Source of the DNA: Gimesia maris
GTDB lineage: Bacteria > Planctomycetota > Planctomycetia > Planctomycetales > Planctomycetaceae
Assembly (NCBI RefSeq): GCF_008298035.1
Contig: NZ_CP042910.1
Coordinates: forward strand, 496,001-560,000
Length of the DNA stretch: 64,000 bases
Direction: 5' to 3'
Position 1 is the stretch's first letter. Every line of letters starts with the position of its first letter. The notes beneath the pieces are model-generated. The model was not told the DNA's origin and made no database searches. It was given only the letters and a program-made list of their open reading frames with translations. A program made the position numbers and the translations under genes. Shown piece after piece: positions 19,126 through 28,330 of this stretch.

Positions 19126-19776
19126 TCAGTCACAGGTAAGAAGTTCTTTGGTGCCGACAAAATTTTTCCAGCTTTCATATTTCGCATGTTTGACTTGTTG
19201 GAGTAAAACCGGATTGCGGCTGGGTTTGGCTGGCTTCTGGAACAGTTTCATACCAGCCTGGGACGGGGTGCGGCCTCCTTTTTTTGTGTTACATCGTCTG
19301 CAGGCACTGACGATGTTTTCCCAGCTCATGCCCCCGCCATGCGAGCGGGGGATCACGTGATCCAGGCTAAGCTGTTTGAGGCTGAACTTTTTCTGGCAGT
19401 ACTGGCAACGATAGCTGTCTCGAATGAATATATTGCGACGATTGAACTTGATGGTGTTATTGGGAATCCGATCGTAGCGGAGCAGGCGGACAACGCGAGG
19501 GACTTGAATTTCAAAATTGACTGATTGAATCCAGTCTTCCAGTTCATCCCGCTCATTAAACTCGGCACGCAGCCCGCTGATTTCAATCCAGGAACTGAAA
19601 TCATAATTCATGTAAGTGCCGTCTTCCACGCTGATGACCTCTGCAATATCTTTACTGAGCAGACAGAATGCCCTTTTTGCAGAGATAACGTGAACCGGCG
19701 AGTAAGTCTTGTTCAGTGCCAATACACTTGCCTGCATGGCACTGGACTGTGCTTTCCCGGTCGTTGCTGAAATCAT
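19126..19776 (-). CDS. HNH endonuclease family protein
   Basis: 216 residues from the ATG at 19776, which has a G-rich Shine-Dalgarno-like stretch upstream; an in-frame TTG at 19860 would add 28 residues, and the next ATG (19734) is also possible. The C-terminal HNH domain shows CQYCQKKFSLKQLSLDHVIP with two zinc-binding cysteines, then W-E-N-I-V-S-AC-R-RCN-TKKGGRTP with the second pair. The N-terminal part (ASVLALNKTYSPVHVISAKRAF) is the conserved leader of this widespread HNH group. DNA cleavage is likely, but the biological role of the group is not established. Confidence 0.85.
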   Translation of the reverse strand: MISATTGKAQSSAMQASVLALNKTYSPVHVISAKRAFCLLSKDIAEVISVEDGTYMNYDFSSWIEISGLRAEFNERDELEDWIQSVNFEIQVPRVVRLLRYDRIPNNTIKFNRRNIFIRDSYRCQYCQKKFSLKQLSLDHVIPRSHGGGMSWENIVSACRRCNTKKGGRTPSQAGMKLFQKPAKPSRNPVLLQQVKHAKYESWKNFVGTKELLTCD

Positions 19777-20020
19777 ATGCCGCCCACCCCCCAGATCTCT
19801 AAGCAAGGTTATGGCAATATCAGGTACGTTTAATATCAATGCGACTTTACGAAGAAACAATGTATAAGAATTGCCGGGAATGATACCTTAACTGTATCAC
19901 CAGTCAATTCAAATTTTCAGATTCCGCGTATTATTCAGGCGCGTACCTTCTCCGCAGATATTTTACCTTTGGGGGAGCCCCTCAGGCAATAGCTTCCCGG
20001 GAATGGGGGAAATGTATACC

Positions 20021-20067
20021 AAAAAACAGCCGCTTCATCCCGCATTGAGATTTGGGACGAAGCGGCT
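20021..20067 (-). terminator. Rho-independent terminator of serA
   Basis: On the minus strand AGCCGCTTCGTCCC pairs with GGGATGAAGCGGCT (20028-20067, one mismatch), followed directly by TTTTTT (complement of 20021-20026). It starts 18 bp past the serA stop codon. Confidence 0.9.
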
Positions 20068-20084
20068 ATGGAATTCAAATCCGA

Positions 20085-21710
20085 CTATTGCAGCCAGGAC
20101 AGTGGTGCAGTCGCTGGAGGCATTTTAATCAGCTTGACGCAGGAAACGTCTTTGTGGCTGGATACTTCTGCAATGGCTGCCTCGGGAACTTCACCGTCGA
20201 CGTTCAAGACAGCAATCGCTTCTCCGCCAGGTTGATTCTGCAGGCGACCTAATGCCATATGGGCGATATTGACATTGTGATTGCCCAGGACCGTGCCGAT
20301 GTAACCAATCAGGCCAGGGACATCATTGTGGCGGTAAATCAGCAGATTACCATCCAGGTATCCATCCAGATAGAACTCGTCCAGTCGGGTCAGTCTCAGG
20401 AAGTCCTGGCCGAAGATCGTTCCCGCGGCTGAGCATTTTCCCTCTTCCGTTTCGATCGTTGCAGTAATCAAAGTGGAAAGCGTACCGGCTTCGGTTGATT
20501 TTGATTCTGAAATTTCAATGCCACGTTCTTTAGCGAATACCGTTGCATTGACGATATTGATCTCTGCTTCAAAGGCATTGGACAGCAGTCCGGCTGCAAA
20601 ACTGGAAGTAATCAGTTTGGTCTGTTTGTCTGCGACTTCACCCCGATACTGGATCTGGACGCTTTTCAGGCTGCCTTTGGTCTGTTGAGATAAAAACAGT
20701 CCCAGGCGGTGTCCCAGTTCAATGTGTGGTTTCAGGTCAGCCATTTCGGCACCTGAAACGGGAATCATGTTGATCGCGTGACGGATTTCATTTTTGGTCA
20801 GGAAGTCCGAGATGATTTCTGCTGCTTCGAGTGCCACCATTTCCTGGGCTTCGTCGGTTGAGGCACCGAGGTGGGGAGTGGCAAGCATATTGGGAGCGTC
20901 GATCAGACGACGGTTTTCGGGTGGTTCCTGTGTGAATACATCGCAGGCGGCGCCGGCGACTTTTCCGGATTCCAGGGCATCGGCCAGATCGTCTTCGTTG
21001 ACGATACCACCACGGGCACAGTTGATGATCCGCACGCCAGGACGCATGGTCGCGATTCGCTCGGCGTTAATCAGGTCGCGTGTTTCGTCGGTCAGCGGTG
21101 TGTGAACGGTCAGGAAGTCACAATGCTTAACCAGTTCATCGACTTCTTTGTAAAGTTCAATGCCATACTCGGCTGCACGTTCTGCTGACATGAAAGGATC
21201 GTAGCCGATGACTTTCATTTCCAGCCCCTGGGCTCGATGTGCCACGGAGAGACCGATCCGACCCAGTCCGATAATTGCCAGGGTTTTGCCAGCCACCTGG
21301 GTTCCCGTCAGCTTCTTGCGTTCCCATTTTCCTTCCTTCATGGTGGCGTAAGCAGGGCCGATGTTGCGGGCCAGCGCCATCATGAGGGCGATGGTCTGCT
21401 CGGCCGTACTGGTGGTATTCCCGGCCGGTGTGTTCATGACGACAATCCCTTCCCGCGTGGCAGCAGCGCGATCGATATTGTCGACTCCTACCCCCGCTCG
21501 CACAATTGCTTTGAGACGGGGCTGGCCTTTCAGAACTTCTTCAGTGAGTTTTGTCGCGCTGCGGATGATAATACCATCTGCCGACTTGAGTGCTTCCCGT
21601 ACTTCTTCTGGCGATAAACCGGAACGAATATCCACTTCGATTTCCGGGTTATCTTCGAGAATTTTAAGACCGGCTGGCGAAAGGTTGTCCGTGATCAGGA
21701 CTCGGTACAT
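20085..21710 (-). CDS. serA: D-3-phosphoglycerate dehydrogenase
   Basis: 541 residues from the ATG at 21710; a GTG three codons earlier (21719) is also in frame. It has the substrate-binding lobe, the NAD lobe with GLGRIG and the catalytic R/E/H set (NCARGGIVNEDDL, HLGASTDEAQ), an intervening domain (about 320-450) and a C-terminal ACT domain (NVDGEVPEAAIAEV region). It oxidises 3-phosphoglycerate in the first step of serine synthesis. The length is that of the long type I form. Its ACT domain suggests serine feedback. It is divergent from the TAXI-type gene and ends at a strong terminator. Confidence 0.96.
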   Translation of the reverse strand: MYRVLITDNLSPAGLKILEDNPEIEVDIRSGLSPEEVREALKSADGIIIRSATKLTEEVLKGQPRLKAIVRAGVGVDNIDRAAATREGIVVMNTPAGNTTSTAEQTIALMMALARNIGPAYATMKEGKWERKKLTGTQVAGKTLAIIGLGRIGLSVAHRAQGLEMKVIGYDPFMSAERAAEYGIELYKEVDELVKHCDFLTVHTPLTDETRDLINAERIATMRPGVRIINCARGGIVNEDDLADALESGKVAGAACDVFTQEPPENRRLIDAPNMLATPHLGASTDEAQEMVALEAAEIISDFLTKNEIRHAINMIPVSGAEMADLKPHIELGHRLGLFLSQQTKGSLKSVQIQYRGEVADKQTKLITSSFAAGLLSNAFEAEINIVNATVFAKERGIEISESKSTEAGTLSTLITATIETEEGKCSAAGTIFGQDFLRLTRLDEFYLDGYLDGNLLIYRHNDVPGLIGYIGTVLGNHNVNIAHMALGRLQNQPGGEAIAVLNVDGEVPEAAIAEVSSHKDVSCVKLIKMPPATAPLSWLQ

Positions 21711-22017
21711 GGAACTCACTCACTTATTAAAATAAGGGAAACGGGTCAGGAAAACACAATGATGCCCTGATGATACAGAGGTATCGCTCATTAGCATAGT
21801 TCGCCAAATAATCGCGCCAAGGCAAATGGCACTGCAAAGTCGGGAATTCCCGAAACAGGGTCAGAGTTGAGGGGGCTGTCTCATTTTCGGATATAGATCC
21901 TTCTATTTATGTCTCGAAAGGGGAAAACTTTCTTTAAAAAGAGTATGATATTCTGTGCACATTCGCCGGAATTCAACAGGGATTATTATTTTTGAGAATT
22001 CATCGAAGAAAGTAGAT
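21711..22017. other. 307-bp divergent intergenic region with a perfect 14-bp palindrome
   Basis: Between serA and the TAXI-type gene. TCGGGAATTCCCGA at 21840-21853 is a perfect 14-bp palindrome, a candidate operator. TATGAT near 21945 could be a -10 box for the rightward gene, but no matching -35 is evident. Confidence 0.4.
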
Positions 22018-23421
22018 ATGAAGCGGTCTGCAATCAAAGTTCTGCTGGTTATTCTTTTGATCTTTTTACCCGTGATATTACATCAGGCATATCGCTGGAT
22101 GACAGCATTACCAGATCAGATCACGATTGCAGCAGGTCATCCGGAAGGCCGTTATTACAGCATGGCGCTGCAACTCAAAGACCTGCTGGAAGAGCAACTT
22201 GGGACGAACGTTAAAGTTATTCAGACGAAAGGCTCGCTGGAGAATCTTGCTTTGCTAAGAGGTGGTGAGGCGGACCTGGGCTTTTATCAGCCAGGAGCTG
22301 AATACGTACTGAAGGGATTTCAAGCGGCACCGGAAAATGCGGATGCTCCGAAGCAGGTGGAATCGAACCGAATCTGTTTTATTGCAAATCTGTATTCACA
22401 GGTCGTGCATGTGATAGTACCGGTGGATTCTGATATCAAAAAGCTGGCTGATCTGAAGGGGCATCGCATTGCTCTGGGGGAACAGGGATCCGGAGATCTT
22501 GCCGCCAGTCTGCCTCTCTTAAAACATGCACAAATCAAACTGGAAGAAATTACACCCGCATACCTGTCTTACGAAGAAATTGAAGAGCAGTTCAAGCAGC
22601 AACAACTGGATGCAGCCATCATGACTGTGGGCATCGAAGCGCCGGTTCTGCATGAACTGCTTGATACAGGTAAATATCGAATTCTGGAAATTCCCTATAT
22701 TGAAGCACTCACACGTAAAGAAACACATTTTGAGGAGTATGAGATCCCAGCCGGGATGTTTCGCCGGGCTGATCTGGTAGTGCCTCCACAAGACCTGCAA
22801 ACGGTAGCCTGTGGCGCACACCTTCTTGCCCGGGAGTCGGTTTCCGACGACATGGTTTCGGGAGTGACGTCCATTATTTTACACCAGGATTTTTCAAAGC
22901 AGTTGCAACTGAATGAATTGATTGAGGGAGGGAACTCCTTTGCCCGGGATAGTCAGGGATTTCCACTGCATGCCGGGGCAGATCATATCTATAATCCGGA
23001 ACTGAAACCCTTTTTGAATTCCGAGTTTGTCGAAGTCACTGAAGGAATGCGATCTTTTATCGTATCAATGCTGATCGCGAGTTACCTGCTGTGGCGCCAG
23101 ATTCAGAAACGACGTGAAAAAGCCAAAGAGCATAAACTGGACCGCTACATCAGGCAACTGCTTGCCATTGAGAATAAACAGATGAAACTGGATGGGAATC
23201 AGCATTCAGATGGTCCGGCGTTACAGATACTTCTTGACGAGGTGACGGCGTTACGCCAGGAGAATCTGAAACAGTTTTCTGCGCATGAACTGAATGAAGA
23301 CCGTGCGACAGATGCGTTCCTGGAGATGTGTCATGCTTTAAGTGACAAAATTAATGCCAAGCTGCTGGGCTGGAAAATTGACCGGCTGGGTGAGAAAATA
23401 AACAGAAGTCCTGACTCTTAA
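22018..23421 (+). CDS. TAXI-type solute-binding protein with C-terminal membrane anchor
   Basis: 467 residues from the ATG at 22018 (GAAG-rich site upstream; the in-frame GTG at 21955 is less likely). An N-terminal hydrophobic segment (7-22) is followed by a TRAP-transporter TAXI-family binding domain: ITIAAGHPEGRYYSMA, TKGSLENLALLRGGEADLGF, ALGEQGSGDLAASLPLL. A second hydrophobic segment (345-360, SFIVSMLIASYLLW) is followed by a charged, coiled-coil-like cytoplasmic tail of about 100 residues. TAXI proteins normally deliver solutes to a DctM-type permease; none is encoded nearby. The tail suggests a sensing or scaffold role instead, but this is inference. Confidence 0.82.
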   Translation: MKRSAIKVLLVILLIFLPVILHQAYRWMTALPDQITIAAGHPEGRYYSMALQLKDLLEEQLGTNVKVIQTKGSLENLALLRGGEADLGFYQPGAEYVLKGFQAAPENADAPKQVESNRICFIANLYSQVVHVIVPVDSDIKKLADLKGHRIALGEQGSGDLAASLPLLKHAQIKLEEITPAYLSYEEIEEQFKQQQLDAAIMTVGIEAPVLHELLDTGKYRILEIPYIEALTRKETHFEEYEIPAGMFRRADLVVPPQDLQTVACGAHLLARESVSDDMVSGVTSIILHQDFSKQLQLNELIEGGNSFARDSQGFPLHAGADHIYNPELKPFLNSEFVEVTEGMRSFIVSMLIASYLLWRQIQKRREKAKEHKLDRYIRQLLAIENKQMKLDGNQHSDGPALQILLDEVTALRQENLKQFSAHELNEDRATDAFLEMCHALSDKINAKLLGWKIDRLGEKINRSPDS

Positions 23422-23454
23422 CAGCTGATACTCAATTACATCCGGAATCGGAAT

Positions 23455-24129
23455 ATGCTGGCTAATGCCAACCTGATCAATGGTCTGATACTTTTGCTGG
23501 GAATGATACTCTGTTATCTGTTCGTATTAATTCCTTTCCTGATCTACTATGCCATTCAGCATATGCGGTCACCCCAGTTGATTTTATTGCCGGAAGAAGA
23601 CTGGGGTGATTATCTGACAGGAAAGTGCAGGGCAGAATCAGACTGGTCACGAACGAATCAATTTGAATCAGTCGGCGTGTATCGCTGGCAGCAGAATTAC
23701 ATCATTGTCTGGGAGAATGAATCGCGGGCGACATTTTTTCAGACGACTCTTTCACCTTATGGCAGGTTTCACAGTTTTACCACCATCTTTGCTGAGGATT
23801 ACACCCTGATCACGGCCAATGATCGCGAGGCGTTAATCTTCCCGGCACCCCCTGGAAGGTTCGTCCAGTCATTCGGAGTCGAACAGACAGGCATTCTGAA
23901 TGAAAAGCATCAGGCTGCCATTTCAGACCTGATGAGAGTCAAGCATCTGGAACTACCTGACGAGTTCCCTGAATTTGAGGACTCCTATCTGGCAAGTTTA
24001 CGACAGCAACACGAGTTCGTCCGATCTGTCTTCTTCTATCCGATCAGAGGTATCTGGTGGTATCATGTGGGCCGTCGAGTCAAATTCAATCGTCCGATTG
24101 ACATACAACAGGTGATTCTGGAAAACTGA
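23455..24129 (+). CDS. Hypothetical membrane-anchored protein
   Basis: 224 residues, not recognised. An N-terminal hydrophobic region (about 8-34, INGLILLLGMILCYLFVLIP) is followed by a soluble, Trp- and aromatic-rich domain (YRWQQNYIIVWENESRATFF). The gene starts 33 bp after the TAXI-type gene and is probably in the same transcript, so the product may work with it at the membrane. It converges with trmB, 15 bp apart. Confidence 0.75.
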   Translation: MLANANLINGLILLLGMILCYLFVLIPFLIYYAIQHMRSPQLILLPEEDWGDYLTGKCRAESDWSRTNQFESVGVYRWQQNYIIVWENESRATFFQTTLSPYGRFHSFTTIFAEDYTLITANDREALIFPAPPGRFVQSFGVEQTGILNEKHQAAISDLMRVKHLELPDEFPEFEDSYLASLRQQHEFVRSVFFYPIRGIWWYHVGRRVKFNRPIDIQQVILEN

Positions 24130-24144
24130 GATTTGATTTGAAAC

Positions 24145-24786
24145 TCAGGTCTCAGAGGGTTTCTGCAATACCCAGAGCCCGCGATGAATCTGCCAGCCTT
24201 CTCTCCGTTTTTTTCGTTCGAAGCTGGTCTGGAAATCCATGTCATGTTCCGGCAGCTTTTCTTCAGGCGGTTCACGGCGGAGAAACTGACTGGCATGATT
24301 CATGAGGTTCGTCACGCGTTCAAAGTATTCTTCCACATCGGTCCAGAAGTGAAGTTCGCCTTCATTCTTTAACGCTTTGGTGATGCGGCTGACAAATACA
24401 TCTGTAAAGATGCGACGTTTGTGATGACGCTTTTTCCACCAGGGGTCAGGAAAGTAAACATGAACTTCTGAGATTGACGAATCCGGAATGAATTTGTCAA
24501 AGGCAATTCTGGCATCGCCGCCCAGCATGCGGGCATTGGATCGCTCGGCTTTCAGCAGGCGGGTGGCTGCCCGTCTGCCTTCCCGGTAATCAATTTCCAT
24601 ACCCAGGAAATTTTTTTCGGGGTGTTCTCCACTGGCATTGAACAGGAACAGGCCACGACCCGCGCCGACATCCAGGACGACCGGATGGTCATTCCCAAAG
24701 AAATTTTCCCACTGGAAAGGGCCTTCCAGGTCCTCAAGCGTTTGAAAGTAAGGGCGAAGGTCACGGGTAGGCTTGGAACGCGACAT
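24145..24786 (-). CDS. trmB: tRNA (guanine-N7-)-methyltransferase
   Basis: 213 residues. LDVGAGRGLFLFNAS is the S-adenosylmethionine loop, NFLGMEIDYREGRRAA follows, and VHVYFPDPWWKKRHHKRRIFT is the hallmark TrmB segment containing the catalytic region. It forms m7G46 in the variable loop of tRNAs. It is a single gene, divergent from the CinA-type gene. Confidence 0.96.
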   Translation of the reverse strand: MSRSKPTRDLRPYFQTLEDLEGPFQWENFFGNDHPVVLDVGAGRGLFLFNASGEHPEKNFLGMEIDYREGRRAATRLLKAERSNARMLGGDARIAFDKFIPDSSISEVHVYFPDPWWKKRHHKRRIFTDVFVSRITKALKNEGELHFWTDVEEYFERVTNLMNHASQFLRREPPEEKLPEHDMDFQTSFERKKRREGWQIHRGLWVLQKPSET

Positions 24787-24909
24787 GATTTAAAGAGTGA
24801 TGCTTTCAAATGTAGAACTTACAGATTATTCAATGCACACACTGTAGAATAGATGACCTGCAGTGTAAATTATCACGAGAGCCTCGAAGTCTGTTTTTTG
24901 GAGATCCAG

Positions 24910-25470
24910 ATGTTACCCGATTTTTTGATGCAGGCAGCTATCCAGGTCAAGTCAGCACTGGTGCAGCGCGATGAGAAACTGGTACTGGCAGAAAGCTGTA
25001 CCGGGGGTCTGGCGGCCACCCTGATGACCAGCTTGCCCGGGATTTCAGAGTACTTTTGTGGTTCTGCCGTGGTATACCGCTGGGATACAAAAATGAAATG
25101 GCTGGGTGTGCAGAGGGAGACGCTGGACGAATATACCGACGTAAGCCTTGAAACCGCCCGTGAAATGGCTGTGGGAGTTCTGAGGCAAACTCCAGAAGCA
25201 ACGCTGTCTGCCTCGATTACAGGACATCTGGGGCCTGACGCTCCGATAGATCAGGATGGAATTATCTGTATCAGTCTCGCACGAAGCGATACAGATGAAA
25301 CTCAAACTGGTGCAGAATGGATACTGGCTGAAAGTTACCAGTGCGATGATTTGCTCACCAGTCTGGATCTGAACATACAGACCGATCAGGAGTTAACGCT
25401 CAGGCAGCAACGCCAGCTTGCCGCCGCTCATCAATTTCTGAATCTCATTGCGGCGACCATAGAACCGTAA
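24910..25470 (+). CDS. CinA C-terminal domain protein (nicotinamide-nucleotide amidase)
   Basis: 186 residues from the ATG at 24910, preferred because GGAG sits about 7 bases upstream; the in-frame ATG at 24853 has no such site. LVLAESCTGGLAATLMTSLPGISEYFCGSAVVY is the conserved opening with the nucleophilic serine of PncC-type amidases, and ASITGHLGPD corresponds to the usual G-x-AGP segment. It should deamidate nicotinamide mononucleotide in NAD recycling. The N-terminal MoCF-like part of full CinA is absent, as in PncC. GHLGP in place of GIAGP is a mild departure. Confidence 0.87.
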   Translation: MLPDFLMQAAIQVKSALVQRDEKLVLAESCTGGLAATLMTSLPGISEYFCGSAVVYRWDTKMKWLGVQRETLDEYTDVSLETAREMAVGVLRQTPEATLSASITGHLGPDAPIDQDGIICISLARSDTDETQTGAEWILAESYQCDDLLTSLDLNIQTDQELTLRQQRQLAAAHQFLNLIAATIEP

Positions 25471-25869
25471 ACTTTCGCTGGAATAGCTTCATAAATTGAC
25501 AGGAATCTACCTGGTTTCCTTTGTCGTGGCACAATCGGGATAACCGTCAAACTTTGCCAGTTCGGGAGAGTTGCCCTGGTTTTGCTACGTGTTGCAACCA
25601 TTTCGTCCGGCACGATCTTCGTTATGAGTACGATATTCTGTGCTTCCCCTTGTATCGGCGCAACGTGAATAACCGAACTATTCATTAGGCCGTGAGTGGT
25701 CATTCGAGACAGTTCAACTGTTATGATCGATTCTGCCGGAACCGTGTCTGGCATCAGATCGAGTTGAAACAGCGGAAGAGAGCCTCTCTCAAAGTTCTCC
25801 GTCATTGAATTCACAAATCGGCAATTGCAAACTTATCGCTCTCGACTCTACTTTTTAGAGGATATCAAA
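25471..25869. other. 399-bp intergenic region, no supported gene
   Basis: Between the CinA-type gene and the TPR/HEAT lipoprotein gene. An open frame of 127 codons on the minus strand (25431-25814) overlaps the 3' end of the CinA-type gene, has no ribosome site and no family resemblance; I do not call it. TTGACA occurs near 25497 but lacks a -10 box. Confidence 0.45.
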
Positions 25870-28242
25870 ATGAAGCGCTGCAGTATTTGGGCCGCAGTTC
25901 TTTCAGCGTCTGTCGCTGTTCCATTTGCTGGCTGTTCACACATGCCCACAGCCATGCTCCCTTCCTCCGCCAGGGAAAAAGTTCTGGACAGCAAAATGGC
26001 CGTTGCTCAGGATCTGGAAAACAAAAAAGAATTGGAAAAGGCTAAGAAAGCCTATGAATCCATTCATAAGGCTGATCCGGATCGGGCACTCGCCTGTCAT
26101 CGGCTGGCCATCGTGAGCTACCGACTGGGTGAGCGCGATGAATCTCTGGAGTATTTCGAAAAAGCAAAAACACTTACTCCTGAAAATGCAGAGCTATTGA
26201 GTGATTACGGGTATGCACTCTACAAAATGAAGAAGTATCCTCAGGCCGAAGAGGTTTTGAGAAAATCAGTTGCATTGAGCCCCAAGAGCGAACGTGCCAC
26301 GACGCGTCTGGCAACAGTCCTCGGAAGCCAGGGGAAAATGCAGGAGAGTTACGCACAGCTCAGCAAAATCAGTTCCCCTGCCGAAGCACATGAGATCATT
26401 GCTCACCTGCACTCAGAGCGTGGTGAGAAGCAACTGGCTTTGACCGAATATCAGAAATCTCTGGCAATGAGTAAAAGTGAAGCCAGTGGGCAGGGGGCGA
26501 TCAAAAAAGGTTCGAAAGAATATGAACAGAACCAGAAGCTGTTAAAACGAGTTGAACAGAACATCGCACAACTGTCTACTGATCCTGCTCTGAAAAATTC
26601 CATGCCAGATACAAGGATGGTGAGTCATACACAGAAGTCTCAGGCCAAACCGGAGATGAAAACAGCCGGTCTGGAAAAAGATTTGTTCCCAAAAGTGAAG
26701 AATACTTCTGAGAACAAGCCAGAAATGAAAACTCAGCAGCCTCAGGCAAAAACAGAAGTCGCGGATGCCAAAGACTCTCCTTTCCGGGTGATTCGAGATC
26801 GATTACTGAATGAAAGTAAAGACACCGTTGTTGAAAATCCATTCCTGGCTGACCCGAAGCTGTCTGAATCTGCTTTCGATGAACCGCAGGTTGAAGTTGC
26901 TGTGAAGCAACCAGAACAGAAACAGGTGGCCAAAGTTGAAAAACTGATTGCTGAGGTAAAAAGTCAGCCCGAAACTCGTGAGAATATCAGTTTCAGAAAG
27001 CTGACGGATGAGAACGTCAAACGACTGGAAGACGCTGCTTCTGCAGAGAAACAGACCGTTGCTGTCGTAGCGGCTCAAGAACAGGTTGCTCAAGTCGCTG
27101 CCGCCTCAGAACAGAACCAGTCCAAAAAGAAACGATCTGCATTTGAGCTGATGCGTGAACTGCAGAACGAACTGATTTCTGACTTTACTCCACCTCAACA
27201 GGAATCATCTGCTCCGCAACCGGAATATCGTCTGGTGAAGCAGACTGGTCCTCAATTTGAGGAGCGAAATCCTTTTGAAAATGCCAATCATGTTACAACT
27301 AACGATTCCCCTTTTGAGGGAACGGCAGTAACACGAATCGGAAAATGGAAGCCAGTTGATCCCGCTACGAGCAAGATCTCTGGTACCGGTAATCTCAAGA
27401 CAGTATCTCGTCAGGTCGAAATTCAACCTGTTGCACAAAACCCGAAACTGGTTGTTCAGACGGCAAGTGTCAGTCAGCCCAAACAGGATCTGATTCAACC
27501 GAACACGGCTGAAGCTTTATGCCCGGAAGCAGAGGGTGAAGTCTTAAGCCTGGTGCGAGAGCTGAATTCAAATCAGGTGCCAGAACTGAAACAGACCATC
27601 CAGAGACTGGGTGCGATGGAATCTGAAGCTGCTGCTGCAGTGCCTGCTTTGCGATCGTTATCTCTGCATGACAATATGGGTGTACGGATTCAGTGTGCGT
27701 TTTCATTATGGAAGATCGAAGGTAATACTGATGACTCGGTGCCAACTTTGATTGATGCTATGAATTCATCTGTCGAGAGCGATCGCTCATTTGCTGCAGC
27801 GGTTCTGGCTCAGATCGGGTATCATTCACAGGAACTGACTCCGATTCTGGTACGATCTCTGTCAGACAATAATGAATACGTTCGTCTGCATACGGCTGAA
27901 TTACTGGCCCGTGATTCAGACTGGAAGTACCAGGCAAACAAAACCCTGGCCGATTGCCTGCTGTCAAAGGATGTGAATATCCGCTGGCTGGCCAGTTACA
28001 GTCTGGCAGATCTCAAACCGGAAGATGATCATGTGATTGCCGCTTTGAGTATTGCTTTACAGGATAAAGCCAGCCAGGTGCGTGCCGGGGCCGCTTACGC
28101 TCTGGGCGAGATCGGACCATACGCTCATAAATCGATTCCTGAACTGCAGAAAGCTCGCTTCGATACCAATTCGGAAGTCCGAACTGCAGCCAAGAATGCC
28201 TTGAGTCGTGTCCGTCGAGTGACACCGCCTTCTGCGAACTGA
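25870..28242 (+). CDS. Lipoprotein with TPR and HEAT repeats
   Basis: 790 residues from the ATG at 25870, with GAGG 9 bases upstream. The signal peptide ends in a lipobox (VPFAGC, Cys22). Residues about 40-190 form TPR repeats (AKKAYESIHKADPDRALACH, AELLSDYGYALYKMKKYPQA). A long Lys/Gln/Glu/Pro-rich linker follows (about 210-560), with two ENPF-like motifs (VVENPFLADP, EERNPFENA, plus TNDSPFEGT). The C-terminal 200 residues are HEAT repeats (AAAVPALRSL, VRLHTAELLARD, VRAGAAYALGEIG). It is a membrane-anchored scaffold by architecture; the partner is unknown. A strong terminator follows. Confidence 0.85.
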   Translation: MKRCSIWAAVLSASVAVPFAGCSHMPTAMLPSSAREKVLDSKMAVAQDLENKKELEKAKKAYESIHKADPDRALACHRLAIVSYRLGERDESLEYFEKAKTLTPENAELLSDYGYALYKMKKYPQAEEVLRKSVALSPKSERATTRLATVLGSQGKMQESYAQLSKISSPAEAHEIIAHLHSERGEKQLALTEYQKSLAMSKSEASGQGAIKKGSKEYEQNQKLLKRVEQNIAQLSTDPALKNSMPDTRMVSHTQKSQAKPEMKTAGLEKDLFPKVKNTSENKPEMKTQQPQAKTEVADAKDSPFRVIRDRLLNESKDTVVENPFLADPKLSESAFDEPQVEVAVKQPEQKQVAKVEKLIAEVKSQPETRENISFRKLTDENVKRLEDAASAEKQTVAVVAAQEQVAQVAAASEQNQSKKKRSAFELMRELQNELISDFTPPQQESSAPQPEYRLVKQTGPQFEERNPFENANHVTTNDSPFEGTAVTRIGKWKPVDPATSKISGTGNLKTVSRQVEIQPVAQNPKLVVQTASVSQPKQDLIQPNTAEALCPEAEGEVLSLVRELNSNQVPELKQTIQRLGAMESEAAAAVPALRSLSLHDNMGVRIQCAFSLWKIEGNTDDSVPTLIDAMNSSVESDRSFAAAVLAQIGYHSQELTPILVRSLSDNNEYVRLHTAELLARDSDWKYQANKTLADCLLSKDVNIRWLASYSLADLKPEDDHVIAALSIALQDKASQVRAGAAYALGEIGPYAHKSIPELQKARFDTNSEVRTAAKNALSRVRRVTPPSAN

Positions 28243-28264
28243 AAACCAGATTTGACTGATTCTC

Positions 28265-28309
28265 AACGGTTTCAAGCTTGTGAACGCAGGTTTGAAACCG
28301 TTTTTTTTT
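28265..28309 (+). terminator. Rho-independent terminator of the TPR/HEAT lipoprotein gene
   Basis: AACGGTTTCAA pairs with TTTGAAACCGTT (28265-28302), followed by a run of T to 28309. It lies 23 bp past the stop codon. Confidence 0.9.
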
Positions 28310-28330
28310 GACCGAATCAATTTTTCTTTA

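Noticed and set aside
25431-25814. Minus-strand ORF of 127 codons overlapping the end of the CinA-type gene
   Set aside because: Overlaps a confident gene, lacks a start signal and shows no domain pattern.
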